NCBI GenBank assembly: GCA_947466585.1 | Contig: CANIEU010000001.1 | Span: forward strand, 112,414 to 176,413 | Direction of reading: 5' to 3' | Source: Fibrobacterota bacterium | GTDB lineage: Bacteria > Fibrobacterota > Fibrobacteria > UBA11236 | Length of the DNA stretch: 64,000 nt | Shown here: one piece after another, positions 25,392-34,552 of the stretch | Position numbering within the stretch: position 1 is the stretch's first letter | How the letters are laid out: the number at the start of each line of letters is the position of its first letter | Position numbers and translations under genes: made by a program | The notes under the pieces: model-generated | Database searches by the model: none | Seen by the model: the letters and a program-made list of their open reading frames with translations, nothing else | What the model was told of the DNA's origin: nothing

Positions 25392-26971
25392 CGCCCGTCT
25401 CCACTTTCGCATACTCTGCGGCCAGCAACCTATTGACGCTCACCTGGGCCCTGCCGTTGGCTTCCGCTGCGGCGCTGGCCCTTTTCCCGCGCCAGCGCGT
25501 CTCTGCAATTCGACGCTTTGCGCTGGCGGCCAACACCCTCAACCTGATTTTGGTCGCTGTACTCACGGTGCTGTTCTTCAAGTCGCCGCCCGTTCCCAAT
25601 ACATCATCGGGCGGCACCGAAACCATGCTGGCCTTTGCCGCCGACCACGAGTGGCTTTCCGTACTCAATGTCCACTACCTCATCGGGGTGGACGCGATTT
25701 CCATTACGCTGATGCTGCTTGCTGCCGTCATCCTATTTAGCGGCACTCTGGCGAGTTGGACCATTGGAGCACCGGGAGGTACGGGCAAGGTTGCCGCCCT
25801 TGCTTCATCCGAAAACGGCGCGAAAGAATTTTTCATCCTGCTGCAGATTCTGGCGGCCGGAGTATTCGGCTGTTTCATCTCCTTCGATCTCTTCACCTTT
25901 TTCGTCTTCAACGAACTGACGCTGATTCCCACCTACCTGCTCATCGCGTTGTTCGGTAGCGGGCGCCGCGAATACGCGGCGATGAAGCTGACCTTGATCC
26001 TCATGGGCGGCTCAGCTCTGATCTTCCTCGGCATCTTTGGCTTGTACTTCGAATCGGGCATCCACAGCTTCAGTATTCTGGAATTGTCCCAGGTCCGCTT
26101 CCACCCCGATTTCCAAGGATGGGCGTTCCCCGTGCTGTTCCTCGGATTCGGCATTCTGGGAAACATGTTCCCCTTTCACATCTGGTCACCCGACGGGCAC
26201 GCCTCCGCTCCGACGGCCGTCTCCATGCTGCTGGCCGGCGTGCACATGAAGTTGGGAGCCTACGGATGCCTGCGCATCGCCATGTATTTGCTTCCCGAAG
26301 GTGCCGGCATGTGGATGAACGTGTTCCTCATTCCCGCGGTGGTCGGCGTCGTTTGGGGCGGCTTCGTCGCCGTGCGGCAGAAGGACCTCAAATACATGAA
26401 CGCCTATTCCTCGGTATCGCACTGTGGACTGGTGTTCGTGGGTCTCGCCACCCTGAACCTGATCGGTTTGCGCGGTGCGGTGCTGCAGATGCTGGCGCAC
26501 GGCTTCATCACCGCCACGGTGTTCGCCGTGATCGGCATGATTTACCAGCGCACGCACACGCGTCGCATCCCCGACATGTCGGGCCTGATGCGCTCCATTC
26601 CGTTCCTGTCGGTCGTCTTCGTGATCGCGGGCATGGCGGCCCTCGGCCTCCCCGGCTTTGCCGGCTTCGCCGCCGAACTGAACATCTTCCTAGGCGCCTT
26701 CGCCGCCGCCGGTACGCTGGCGCGCATGGGGGCGGTGCTCGCCGTCCTGTCGATCATCGTCAGCGCCATCTACATCCTGCGCGCCGTGAACGGCGTGCTC
26801 CACGGTCCTCCCAAAGAAAATGCCGCCGTGCTTTCGGATGCGGTGCCGGTGGAAAAAATCGCGCTGCTGACCTTACTCGCCGCGATTCTCGTTCTCGGTC
26901 TGTGGCCCGGCCCGGTCGTGCATCGCATCGATGACGCCCTGATGCCCATCCTCAACAACCTGAAACGGTAA
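25388..26971 (+). CDS. nuoM: NADH-quinone oxidoreductase subunit M
   Basis: Second antiporter-like subunit, 527 aa. Signatures are LTFVVFNELTLIPTYLL-type sequence (here FFVFNELTLIPTYLLIALFG), GNMFPFHIWSPDGHASAPTAVSMLLAGVHMKLGAYG and AYSSVSHCGLVFVGL. ATG 25388 overlaps the nuoL stop. An insert rich in Gly/Ala/Ser (~115-140, GAPGGTGKVAALASSENG) sits in a loop before the first conserved helix pair. Confidence 0.94.
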   Translation: MTPVSTFAYSAASNLLTLTWALPLASAAALALFPRQRVSAIRRFALAANTLNLILVAVLTVLFFKSPPVPNTSSGGTETMLAFAADHEWLSVLNVHYLIGVDAISITLMLLAAVILFSGTLASWTIGAPGGTGKVAALASSENGAKEFFILLQILAAGVFGCFISFDLFTFFVFNELTLIPTYLLIALFGSGRREYAAMKLTLILMGGSALIFLGIFGLYFESGIHSFSILELSQVRFHPDFQGWAFPVLFLGFGILGNMFPFHIWSPDGHASAPTAVSMLLAGVHMKLGAYGCLRIAMYLLPEGAGMWMNVFLIPAVVGVVWGGFVAVRQKDLKYMNAYSSVSHCGLVFVGLATLNLIGLRGAVLQMLAHGFITATVFAVIGMIYQRTHTRRIPDMSGLMRSIPFLSVVFVIAGMAALGLPGFAGFAAELNIFLGAFAAAGTLARMGAVLAVLSIIVSAIYILRAVNGVLHGPPKENAAVLSDAVPVEKIALLTLLAAILVLGLWPGPVVHRIDDALMPILNNLKR

Positions 26972-26977
26972 GCGCGC

Positions 26978-28468
26978 ATGTCCACCCCGTTTTCCACCCC
27001 GTTCCTTTCCGCATTCCTTCCCGATCTCGCTCTGCTGGTTCTCGCGCTTGTTGTGCTGACCACGGAAATCGTGTTCCGCAAGCATCAAGCCCGATGGACG
27101 GCCCGCGTCGCAGTGGCGGGGCTGGCGGCTGTCCTGATCCTGCTTGCAGCTTTACCTCTCCCTTCCGGCGGCGTCGCATACGCGGGCTACCAGGTCACCC
27201 GATCCGTCGTGGTGTGGAAACAGCTCTTCGCGCTCGCCACCTTGGCCACCATCCTGCTTTCCCGATCCTATTTCCGCAATGGCCACAGCCTGCGCGGAGC
27301 GCTCGCCAATCCGGGCGCCTTTTACGGGCTTCTGCTGTTCAGCACCACCGGCATGTTCGCCTTGGTGTCGGCCCGCGACCTGTTGACCTTTTATATCGGT
27401 CTGGAACTGGCCACCTTGCCCCTGTATGCGCTCACCGCGCTGCAACCGCGCAATGCCGGATCCATCGAAGCCGGTTCGAAATACATGTTGATGGGTGCCT
27501 TCGCATCAGCCCTCTCGCTGTTCGGCATCTCGTTCCTCTACGGCGCGGCCGGAAGCCTCGGCTTCGACGCGCTTGCGAAGGTCGCTTCCGCGCAGCCCTC
27601 TCTGTCGGCGCAACCCTTCCTGCTCGCGGGCGTTTTGATGCTGCTGGGATCGCTCGGCTTCAAATTGGCCATGGTCCCTTTCCAGATGTGGGCACCCGAC
27701 GTCTATGAAGGCGCCCCCACTGCGGTCACCGCCTTCCTCTCCACCGGCTCCAAGGCCGCCGCCGTGGCCGCCACCACCACACTGTTCCTCGGCCCGCTGA
27801 ATCTGCCACGCATCGACCTCGGTGCGATCTTCGCATTGGCCGCAGTGCTCTCGCTGCTGGCGGGAACATTGGGCGCCATGCGCCAATCCAACCTGCGCCG
27901 TTTCATCGCCTATTCCTCGATCGCGCAAGCCGGCTATATGCTGATGGCCTTCACGGGAGGCGAAGGATCCGAAGCCGCCGCACGCATCGCACTCCAATAC
28001 AACCTGCTGGTTTACGGCACCGCCAGTTTCGCGCTCTTCTTCGTTGTCAGTTTGGTCGGGCGCAGCGCCCCGGAAACGATTCCTTCCTTGAGGGGACTCT
28101 CCGCGCGCAGCCCTGCTCTGGCCGCACTGTTAGCCTTGAGCCTGTTCTCCCTGATCGGCATCCCTCCGCTGGCAGGCTTCCTCGGCAAGTTCCTGCTCTT
28201 CGCCGTCGCCGCGCGCAACGGGCATTACACGCTGATCTTCATCGGCGCCCTCGCCGTGGCGCTCTCCTTCTACTACTACATGCGCCTGTTGAAGGAAGCG
28301 TATCAACCCGTTCAGACCGCAGAAAACAGAGGCGCGCCCGCATCTGCGGTTCCGCTTTCTCCGATACGCCTTAGCCTCGCAGGAAAATGTGCCGCAGCTC
28401 TTTTGGCGATTCTCTTAGTGGTACTGGGAACATGCCCCGGAATGCTGAACTTCATCGCTTCCCGATAA
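26978..28468 (+). CDS. nuoN: NADH-quinone oxidoreductase subunit N
   Basis: Third antiporter-like subunit, 496 aa, about 14 transmembrane helices. Recognised by DLLTFYIGLELATLPLYALTAL, KLAMVPFQMWAPDVYEGAPTAVTAFLSTGSKAAA and FIAYSSIAQAGYMLMAF. It ends the operon; no nuoE, F or G follows, and the next gene is the unrelated ppsA. In the following spacer GCCCC-CAA-GGGGC (28557-28569) could form a hairpin but has no T-run. Confidence 0.94.
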   Translation: MSTPFSTPFLSAFLPDLALLVLALVVLTTEIVFRKHQARWTARVAVAGLAAVLILLAALPLPSGGVAYAGYQVTRSVVVWKQLFALATLATILLSRSYFRNGHSLRGALANPGAFYGLLLFSTTGMFALVSARDLLTFYIGLELATLPLYALTALQPRNAGSIEAGSKYMLMGAFASALSLFGISFLYGAAGSLGFDALAKVASAQPSLSAQPFLLAGVLMLLGSLGFKLAMVPFQMWAPDVYEGAPTAVTAFLSTGSKAAAVAATTTLFLGPLNLPRIDLGAIFALAAVLSLLAGTLGAMRQSNLRRFIAYSSIAQAGYMLMAFTGGEGSEAAARIALQYNLLVYGTASFALFFVVSLVGRSAPETIPSLRGLSARSPALAALLALSLFSLIGIPPLAGFLGKFLLFAVAARNGHYTLIFIGALAVALSFYYYMRLLKEAYQPVQTAENRGAPASAVPLSPIRLSLAGKCAAALLAILLVVLGTCPGMLNFIASR

Positions 28469-28667
28469 AACGCGAGTTAACGAGCGCCATTCCGTTGATC
28501 GATCCCGATTCCGGGTGTCCGTGGCCTTCGGTTTTCTGCGAATGCCAATAAAACATGCCCCCAAGGGGCTGGTTGGACTTACGAGCTTCATCGGATGTAC
28601 ATAGGTAGGTGAAGGGGGCGTGAATTCCACGCCTCCTCGACCTCAGAATCTGTCGAAAGACAATCCC

Positions 28668-31073
28668 ATGAAATACACGGTGGACTTTGCGGAAATCGGG
28701 ATGCAAATGACCGCATCTGTGGGCGGCAAAAACGCATCCCTTGGAGAAATGTGGAATCACCTGACCACCCAAGGCGTGGCGGTTCCCGACGGATTCGCAC
28801 TCACCGCAAAGGGTTACTGGCGCTTTCTCGAACACAATGCGCTCACCGTAAAAATGAGGGAGGCGCTGCAGCGTCTCGACCTGAAAGACTTCTCCAACTT
28901 GGACGATGTGGCGCGGGCAACACGGGACCTGATCACCTCGGGTGTCTGGCCGCAGGAGGTCGGGGACGATCTGGTCGCCGCGTACGCGGCTTTGCTGAAC
29001 CGTTGTCCCGCAGGCATCACAGTCGCCGTGCGCAGCAGCGCGACCGCTGAAGATCTTCCCGGCGCCAGTTTCGCCGGACAGATGGAGACCTACCTCAACG
29101 TCGCCGGCGAGCAGGCGGTGCTGGATGCCTGCCACCGCTGCTTCGCGTCCCTCTTCACAGCCCGCGCCATCAAATACCGGGTGGACAACGGGTTCGCACA
29201 TATGGATGTGGCCGTCTCCGTCGGCGTGCAACGCATGGTCCGCAGCGATCTCGCCTGTGCGGGCGTAGGCTTCACCGTGGAACCCGAAACCGGAAACCCG
29301 AACGTGGTCGTGCTCACGGGTGCTTGGGGACTGGGCGAAAACGTGGTGCAAGGCGCCGTGACGCCCGATCAGTTTACGGTGTTCAAGCACGGAATGCGCC
29401 TCGGGCTTCCCGCCATCCTTTTGCGCGTGACCGGAGCCAAGGAACGCACCATGGTATACGCTGCAGACAAGTCTCCCGCAGCCATCGGGGGCGTGTTGAA
29501 CACGGATACCACACCGGAAAAACAACGCCTGTTGACGCTTTCGGACGCCGAAGTGCTGCGGCTTGCGGACTGGTGCCTGCGCATCGAAGCGCACTATGGT
29601 CACGCCATGGATATCGAATGGGCGAAGGACGGAATAAGCGGAGAACTGTTCATCGTACAAGCACGTCCCGAGACCGTTCACGACGGATCGCGCGCGCAAC
29701 TCGCGCACCGCACCTTCCAACTCGAGAAAACCGGCACAGTATCGGCGAAAATATTGGCGCAGGGCATCGCCGTCGGCGGTGGCATCTCGGTGGGCACGGC
29801 AAGACGACTGGATTCTCCGGACCAAGCCCACTTGTTGCAGGCCGGCGAAGTATTGGTCACCGGCATCACCAACCCCGACTGGGACCCGGTGATGAAAAAA
29901 GCGGCGGCCATCGTGACGGACAAGGGCGGAAGGACCAGCCACGCGGCCATCGTCGCACGAGAACTGGGCTTGACGGCCTTGGTGGGAACGGGCAACGCAA
30001 CTGAAACCATTCCCGATGGTCAGTTGATCACGGTAAGTTGCGCCGAGGGTGCGACGGGGCATGCCTACGAAGGAAGCCTGCCCTTTACCGTTTCGGAAAC
30101 GGACGCAAAGGATTGGCGCAAACCGAAAACCCGCGCCATGCTGATTTTGGGAGACCCGGACCGCGCCTTCCAATTGTCGCGCCTGCCCTGTGACGGAATC
30201 GGCCTGATGCGAATGGAATTCATCATCACCAGCGCGATCCGCATTCACCCCGTGGCGCTCGCCAAATGGAACGAATTGCCCGCCGGCCCCGCCAAGGATG
30301 AAATCGCCCGCCTCACGGAAGGCTATGCGGACAAGTCGGCATTCTTCGTGGACAAGCTGGCCGAAGCGGTGGGCACCATCGCGGCCGCCTTTCATCCGCG
30401 CGAAGTGATCTTGCGCATGAGCGATTTCAAAACCAACGAATACGCCAACCTGCTCGGCGGGAAGGGGTTCGAGCCGCACGAAGAAAATCCGATGCTCGGG
30501 TTCCGGGGAGCGTCACGCTACTATCACCCCCTGTATCGCGACGGCTTCCGGCTGGAATGCCGGGCGATTCAGAAAGTCCGCGAAACGATGGGACTGAACA
30601 ACGTCAAGGTGATGATTCCCTTTTGCCGCACGGTCGAGGAAGCCGCCAAGGTCGAAGTCGAACTCGCCGCCAACGGATTGAAGCGCGGTGAAAACGGGCT
30701 GGAACTCTATGCGATGGTCGAGATTCCCAGCAACGTGTTGCAACTCGAGGAATTCGCCGCACACTTCGACGGATTCTCGATCGGTTCCAATGATTTGACT
30801 CAACTGACCTTGGGGATCGACCGCGATTCGGCCTTGGTCAGTCCGTTGTTCAGCGAAAGCAATCCCGCCGTCAAGGAACTGATTTCCAGGGCCATCCACA
30901 CGGCGCGCCGGCTGGGCCGCAAAATCGGGTTATGCGGACAGGCGCCGAGCGACGACCCATCGTTCGCCCGCTTTTTGGTTGAAAACGGGATCGACAGTAT
31001 TTCCTTCAATCCCGACGCCCTGCACCAGGGCATGATCAACATGTGCGCCGCAGAGGAAAACCCGATTCATTGA
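28668..31073 (+). CDS. ppsA: Phosphoenolpyruvate synthase
   Basis: Pyruvate plus ATP to PEP, AMP and phosphate; gluconeogenic. 801 aa, close to the usual ~790. The order is ATP-grasp/PPDK N-terminal domain (GGKNASLGEMWNHL at the start, VAVRSSATAEDLPGASFAGQMETYLNV), the swivelling phosphohistidine domain (H425 in GGRTSHAAIVARE), and a TIM-barrel PEP domain with C756 in LCGQAPSDDP. This motif separates PpsA from pyruvate phosphate dikinase. ATG 28668 matches the family N-terminus; a GTG 48 nt upstream adds non-conserved residues. The spacer upstream (28469-28667) holds TTGGAC at 28573 but no good -10. Confidence 0.9.
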   Translation: MKYTVDFAEIGMQMTASVGGKNASLGEMWNHLTTQGVAVPDGFALTAKGYWRFLEHNALTVKMREALQRLDLKDFSNLDDVARATRDLITSGVWPQEVGDDLVAAYAALLNRCPAGITVAVRSSATAEDLPGASFAGQMETYLNVAGEQAVLDACHRCFASLFTARAIKYRVDNGFAHMDVAVSVGVQRMVRSDLACAGVGFTVEPETGNPNVVVLTGAWGLGENVVQGAVTPDQFTVFKHGMRLGLPAILLRVTGAKERTMVYAADKSPAAIGGVLNTDTTPEKQRLLTLSDAEVLRLADWCLRIEAHYGHAMDIEWAKDGISGELFIVQARPETVHDGSRAQLAHRTFQLEKTGTVSAKILAQGIAVGGGISVGTARRLDSPDQAHLLQAGEVLVTGITNPDWDPVMKKAAAIVTDKGGRTSHAAIVARELGLTALVGTGNATETIPDGQLITVSCAEGATGHAYEGSLPFTVSETDAKDWRKPKTRAMLILGDPDRAFQLSRLPCDGIGLMRMEFIITSAIRIHPVALAKWNELPAGPAKDEIARLTEGYADKSAFFVDKLAEAVGTIAAAFHPREVILRMSDFKTNEYANLLGGKGFEPHEENPMLGFRGASRYYHPLYRDGFRLECRAIQKVRETMGLNNVKVMIPFCRTVEEAAKVEVELAANGLKRGENGLELYAMVEIPSNVLQLEEFAAHFDGFSIGSNDLTQLTLGIDRDSALVSPLFSESNPAVKELISRAIHTARRLGRKIGLCGQAPSDDPSFARFLVENGIDSISFNPDALHQGMINMCAAEENPIH

Positions 31074-31277
31074 TGTGAGGGTTGTGCGCGGGTTGGAGAT
31101 GCGGAAAAAAGTAGAGTAGGAATGCGTTGCCACCCTCTCCACTTTTGCAGAGGCTGAGGGACGATAAACCGGAAGTCCGCCGCAGGCGGAGGCTGGGGGT
31201 AAGGGCTGTGCCACCGGAAGAAGCGCGATCGACTTTACAGTGCGCGTGGCCCCAAGCGCCCAAAAAACACAAATTCC
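31074..31277. other. Non-coding spacer with a degenerate hairpin-bearing repeat
   Basis: No gene. It contains CT-rich CCACCCTCTCCACTTTTGCAG (~31131) followed by the perfect short hairpin TCCGCC-GCA-GGCGGA (31177-31191) and a G-rich GGCTGGGGGTAAGGG (31190-31204). The CT-rich then AG-rich composition recalls the repeat at 43612-43659 and may be a decayed relative; this is only a resemblance. Confidence 0.35.
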
Positions 31278-31351
31278 TACGCCGGCCTGGGCTCGAACCA
31301 GGAACCTGCGGTTTAGAAAACCGCTGCTCTATCCAGCTGAGCTACCGGCGC
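31278..31351 (-). tRNA. tRNA-Arg(UCU)
   Basis: A complete 74-nt cloverleaf on the minus strand. The acceptor stem is GCGCCGG with CCGGCGT (G-U at the terminal pair), the D arm is GCTC...GAGC, the anticodon stem GCGGT/ACCGC encloses TTTCTAA with anticodon TCT, and the T arm is CCTGG-TTCGAGC-CCAGG. The discriminator base is A and CCA is not encoded. It reads AGA (and AGG by wobble). Confidence 0.97.
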
Positions 31352-31518
31352 AGGAAGGCACAAGGTAACAGGCGCGATCGGGCCATGGCAACGGCCCGGC
31401 ACCGGTTTGCGTCGGGATTTCGGGAATACGCCGAGATGGACCCCAACTTGTTATTTTTGCCCGCCGGACGGAAATCATTCCGTATTTTCGGTATGATCGA
31501 CATTCAAGGAGACCTCTC

Positions 31519-31797
31519 ATGGCCGGATTCGGTAGCCCCGACCTTCTCTTTCTTCTCGGAACGATTTTGGTCATGTATTTCCTGTTTTTTCTGCCCCAGC
31601 GTCGTAAACAACAAGCCTTGGTCAAAATGATGGCGGCCCTCAAAAAGGGTGACCACGTGGTTACCACTGCCGGAATGCGCGGTGAAGTGGTCGCGGTCGA
31701 AGACGCAGTGGTGACCCTGAAGTTCCACGGCGACACCCGCATCGATTTCGACAAGAGCTCCGTGGCCCAGGTTCTGGTAGCCAAGCAGGAAGACTAA
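31519..31797 (+). CDS. yajC: Preprotein translocase subunit YajC
   Basis: Accessory of the Sec/SecDF translocon; 92 aa. One transmembrane helix (LLFLLGTILVMYFLFFLPQRRKQQ) is followed by the typical small beta domain with KKGDHVVTTAGMRGEVVAVEDAVVTLKF. AAGGAGA precedes the ATG. It is followed by def; secD and secF are not in the window. A duplicated AGGGAAACC lies between yajC and def (31797-31817). Confidence 0.93.
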   Translation: MAGFGSPDLLFLLGTILVMYFLFFLPQRRKQQALVKMMAALKKGDHVVTTAGMRGEVVAVEDAVVTLKFHGDTRIDFDKSSVAQVLVAKQED

Positions 31798-31827
31798 GGG
31801 AAACCAAAGGGAAACCGGGAGCACAGC

Positions 31828-32346
31828 GTGTCGGATCTTTCCATCGTCACCTACGGCAGCAAGGTTCTCCGCAAACGTGCGGAAAACGTGAAAACCGTCA
31901 CCCCTGCGCTGAAGCGCCTCGCAGACGACATGCTCGAAGCGATGTACGCTGCGGAGGGCGTAGGCTTGGCCGCGCCGCAGGTGGGCGAGTCGGTGCGTCT
32001 CTTCGTGGTGGACGTGTCGCGCGACGAGAAGAAAAGATCCCCGCTGGTGTTCTTCAATCCCGAGATCATCGCCTCGCGCGGAAAATCAACCGCGGAGGAA
32101 GGGTGTCTTTCGATCCCCGACGTGTGGGCCGAGGTCACCCGTCCCGAGGTCATCACCGTGCGTGCGCTCGACCGCGAGGGCAAGCCCTTCGTGATCGAAA
32201 ACGCCGACGAGTTGCTCGCGCGCTGCATCCAGCATGAGTACGATCATCTCGAGGGCGTGCTGTTCACCGACAAGATTTCGGCCACCGACCGACTGCTCAA
32301 CGACAGTCGCCTCAAAAAACTAACCAAGCTTTCGCGCGCTCTATGA
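31828..32346 (+). CDS. def: Peptide deformylase
   Basis: Removes the N-formyl group from nascent proteins; metal-dependent, 172 aa. The three signature motifs are intact: GVGLAAPQ, EGCLSIP (metal-binding Cys) and QHEYDHLEG (the two His ligands and the catalytic Glu). GTG start at 31828 with GGGAGC about 10 nt upstream. Its stop overlaps the ATG of the SpoIID-like gene (ATGA). Confidence 0.95.
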   Translation: MSDLSIVTYGSKVLRKRAENVKTVTPALKRLADDMLEAMYAAEGVGLAAPQVGESVRLFVVDVSRDEKKRSPLVFFNPEIIASRGKSTAEEGCLSIPDVWAEVTRPEVITVRALDREGKPFVIENADELLARCIQHEYDHLEGVLFTDKISATDRLLNDSRLKKLTKLSRAL

Positions 32347-33827
32347 TCGGTGCGACCATCGCACGACGCGGCACGTTCCTTCGGGCCGCGCTGCTGTTCG
32401 CACTGTTGGTCTCCCCGCTCACCGTGCGCACCGAAGCGCAAAACACCCTCCCCGCCACCGAGCTCACTCCCGGGGCCTTTCTGCGGTATTCCGGAGGCAT
32501 TCCCCTCGACCGTCCGCCCTATCCGGACGCGTGGGACGAGAACCCGCTCGCCTACCCCTACGCTCCCGCCGAATCGGTCTTTCTTCCGCCGCCACCGCCT
32601 CCCCCCCCTGTTGCAGAAGCGGGGCCTTCGACCACGCCCGGGCGCATGGGCTTATTCGCCCCGCCGGGAAACATCGGTCGCACGGTGCGCGTGCTGCTGC
32701 AGGAAGAAACCCCTTCCCTGCTGGTCAATACGCGCGGTGGTGCCGATCTGCAATGGCGCGGGCCCAGAGGCCGGGCCCAGCGTGGCGCATCGCTTGCGGG
32801 CGCGGTGCGGGTGGAACGCAAAAGCGGACGTTTCGTGGTTTCGCTTGTCGGTGGGGCCAGCGTCGCAGGCGGTGACGCGGTCGCCCTGCGCATCGCGCCG
32901 CTCGATCCATCGGTTCCGCTCGAACTGAATGGAAAAACCTATCGCGGAGCCTTGGAGTTTCATCCGCAGGGTTCCGGCTTCGTCTGCATCAACGTGGTCC
33001 CGCTCGAAGAGTACCTGCGCGGGGTGGTCCCTCTTGAAATGGGACGGCACGAAGAATCGCGTCTCGAGGCGTTGAAGGCGCAAGCCGTGGCGGCGCGCAC
33101 CTATTCGGTGAAGCGCGTGCTCTCGCGCACGAATGAGTTGTTCGATCTGTACGCCTCGGTTCAGGATCAAGTCTATGGCGGTGCGGCCGCCGAGCATGCG
33201 ATGAGCGACCGTGCCATTCGTGAAACCGCAGGAATCCTGCTGCTGTATGGCGATTCGCTTGCACTCACCTACTACCACAGTACCTGTGGCGGAAAAACCG
33301 CTTCACGCCACGAGGTGTGGGGCGGCGCACCGGTTCCGTATCTGATCTCCGCGCCCGATACCGATGCGACGGGCAATGCGTGGTGCCGCGCCTCGCGCTA
33401 CATGGCCTGGACGCAGGAATGGGACGTCGATGCGCTAACGGCGATCGTGCGCAAAAATCTCTCCGATGCGGGCGTGCGCGGGGCCCCGTCTTTCCGGTCG
33501 CTGAAATCCGTCGAAGTCCGCAGCCGCTTCGCGGACGGCCGCGTCAACCTGCTTGACATCCAGACCGATCGCGGTACGATCACCGTGCGCGGCGACAAAA
33601 CCCGGTGGGCATTACGGCCGACTCCGGGTACGGGGAGGATTCTGGAAAGCGACCGCTTCGACGTGGACATGCGCGGGGACCGCATTGTGGTCAAGGGCAA
33701 CGGATTCGGCCACGGGGTGGGCATGTGTCAGATGGGCGCACTCGGGCGCGCCCAGGCGGGACAATCGTTCGCGCAGATTTTGGCGGCGTATTATCCTGGA
33801 ACGGATTTGGCGCGGCTACAGCCGTAA
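32343..33827 (+). CDS. Exported SpoIID/LytB-domain protein
   Basis: 494 aa. A signal peptide (FLRAALLFALLVSPLTVRTEAQ) is followed by a Pro-rich region with eight consecutive prolines (~83-90), which would call for EF-P during translation. The SpoIID/LytB core spans ~215-490: VPLEEYLRGVVPLEMG, ALKAQAVAARTYSV, YYHSTCGGKTASRHEVWGG and the C-terminal GFGHGVGMCQMGALGRA. SpoIID proteins are lytic transglycosylases acting on denuded glycan; in non-spore-formers LytB-like relatives act in cell-wall remodelling. Enzymatic activity here is inferred. Translationally coupled to def. Confidence 0.82.
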   Translation: MIGATIARRGTFLRAALLFALLVSPLTVRTEAQNTLPATELTPGAFLRYSGGIPLDRPPYPDAWDENPLAYPYAPAESVFLPPPPPPPPVAEAGPSTTPGRMGLFAPPGNIGRTVRVLLQEETPSLLVNTRGGADLQWRGPRGRAQRGASLAGAVRVERKSGRFVVSLVGGASVAGGDAVALRIAPLDPSVPLELNGKTYRGALEFHPQGSGFVCINVVPLEEYLRGVVPLEMGRHEESRLEALKAQAVAARTYSVKRVLSRTNELFDLYASVQDQVYGGAAAEHAMSDRAIRETAGILLLYGDSLALTYYHSTCGGKTASRHEVWGGAPVPYLISAPDTDATGNAWCRASRYMAWTQEWDVDALTAIVRKNLSDAGVRGAPSFRSLKSVEVRSRFADGRVNLLDIQTDRGTITVRGDKTRWALRPTPGTGRILESDRFDVDMRGDRIVVKGNGFGHGVGMCQMGALGRAQAGQSFAQILAAYYPGTDLARLQP

Positions 33828-33861
33828 CGTTCCGGCTCCGATCCAAATACCGTAGGTTTTT

Positions 33862-34374
33862 TCAGCCTTCGGATTCCGAAACCCGATCGACCGCAATCAT
33901 GCCGATTTCCAGTTGGTCGCGCACGCGCGCCAGTTGATCCAGCAGCACACGCTTTTCCGATGTGCTCAAGAAGCCAAGTTGACGCACATGGATGTCACGC
34001 GCGAGCGGATCGAGTTCGTTAAGCAACGCAAGCCCGTCTTCGGTGATGCGCGTCGACACGACACGCCGATCTCCCGGTGTTCTACCGCGCGAAATCAAAG
34101 CGCGCTGCTCCAACCGATCCAATAAACGCGTGACATCGGGATCACGCGTCACCATGCGCGAGGCGATCTCCCCGCACGGCAACCCCGGTTCGCCTGCGCC
34201 GCGGAGAATGCGCAGCACGTTGTATTGAGGAGGCGAGATACCGCGCTCCTTGAGCAAGGCACCGAAGCCGCGCCCCAACAAATCGGAGGTGCGAAGCAAA
34301 CTGAGATACAGTTCTTCTTCGGGCAAAGAGAACGGTTTGGTCTGCCGCAGCTCGCTGAGCATATCGTGTGACAT
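33862..34374 (-). CDS. MarR-family transcriptional regulator
   Basis: Winged-helix DNA-binding repressor, 170 aa. The core reads SPPQYNVLRILRGAGEPGLPCGEIASRMVTRDPDVTRLLDRLEQRALISRGRTPGDRRVVSTRITEDGLALL: the recognition helix and the D-x-R-x-x-x-x-x-T wing of the family. ATG 34374 begins the conserved dimerisation helix; ATG 34362 is possible. It is divergent from tetR-tolC-MFP-RND and may co-regulate that pump, though MarR genes often regulate themselves. Confidence 0.85.
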   Translation of the reverse strand: MSHDMLSELRQTKPFSLPEEELYLSLLRTSDLLGRGFGALLKERGISPPQYNVLRILRGAGEPGLPCGEIASRMVTRDPDVTRLLDRLEQRALISRGRTPGDRRVVSTRITEDGLALLNELDPLARDIHVRQLGFLSTSEKRVLLDQLARVRDQLEIGMIAVDRVSESEG

Positions 34375-34489
34375 CGTGACAAAGATAATCCGTTGAAACG
34401 GAATGTCGACCGCTTTTCCATGGCTATGCGAACCGGTCGGGTGTTTTTTTTTGGAACAGGGTGGCAACAAAAAAAGCCTCGCTTACCCC

Positions 34490-34518
34490 TTGACCCAGGA
34501 AAAACCCCGGATTAGATT
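34490..34518 (+). promoter_or_regulatory. Probable sigma70-type promoter for the tetR efflux operon
   Basis: TTGACC (34490-34495) is followed by TTAGAT at 34512 or TAGATT at 34513, a spacing of 16 or 17 bp, 35 nt before the tetR start. Between the -10 and the gene lies a direct repeat of AAACTTA (34520-34533 region), which could be an operator. Confidence 0.5.
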
Positions 34519-34552
34519 GGAAACTTAAAAAACTTATAGGGTTTCTTAATTC

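Noticed and set aside
28557-28569. Terminator after nuoN
   Set aside because: The GC hairpin has no T-run and lies nearly 90 bp past the stop; insufficient support.
28452-30479. 675-codon minus-strand frame opposite ppsA
   Set aside because: Antisense to a PEP synthase with intact catalytic residues; product is Gly/His/Arg-rich and family-less.
32586-32612. Run of proline codons as a possible frameshift site
   Set aside because: The C-rich stretch is in frame with both the signal peptide and the SpoIID domain, so no frameshift is needed.
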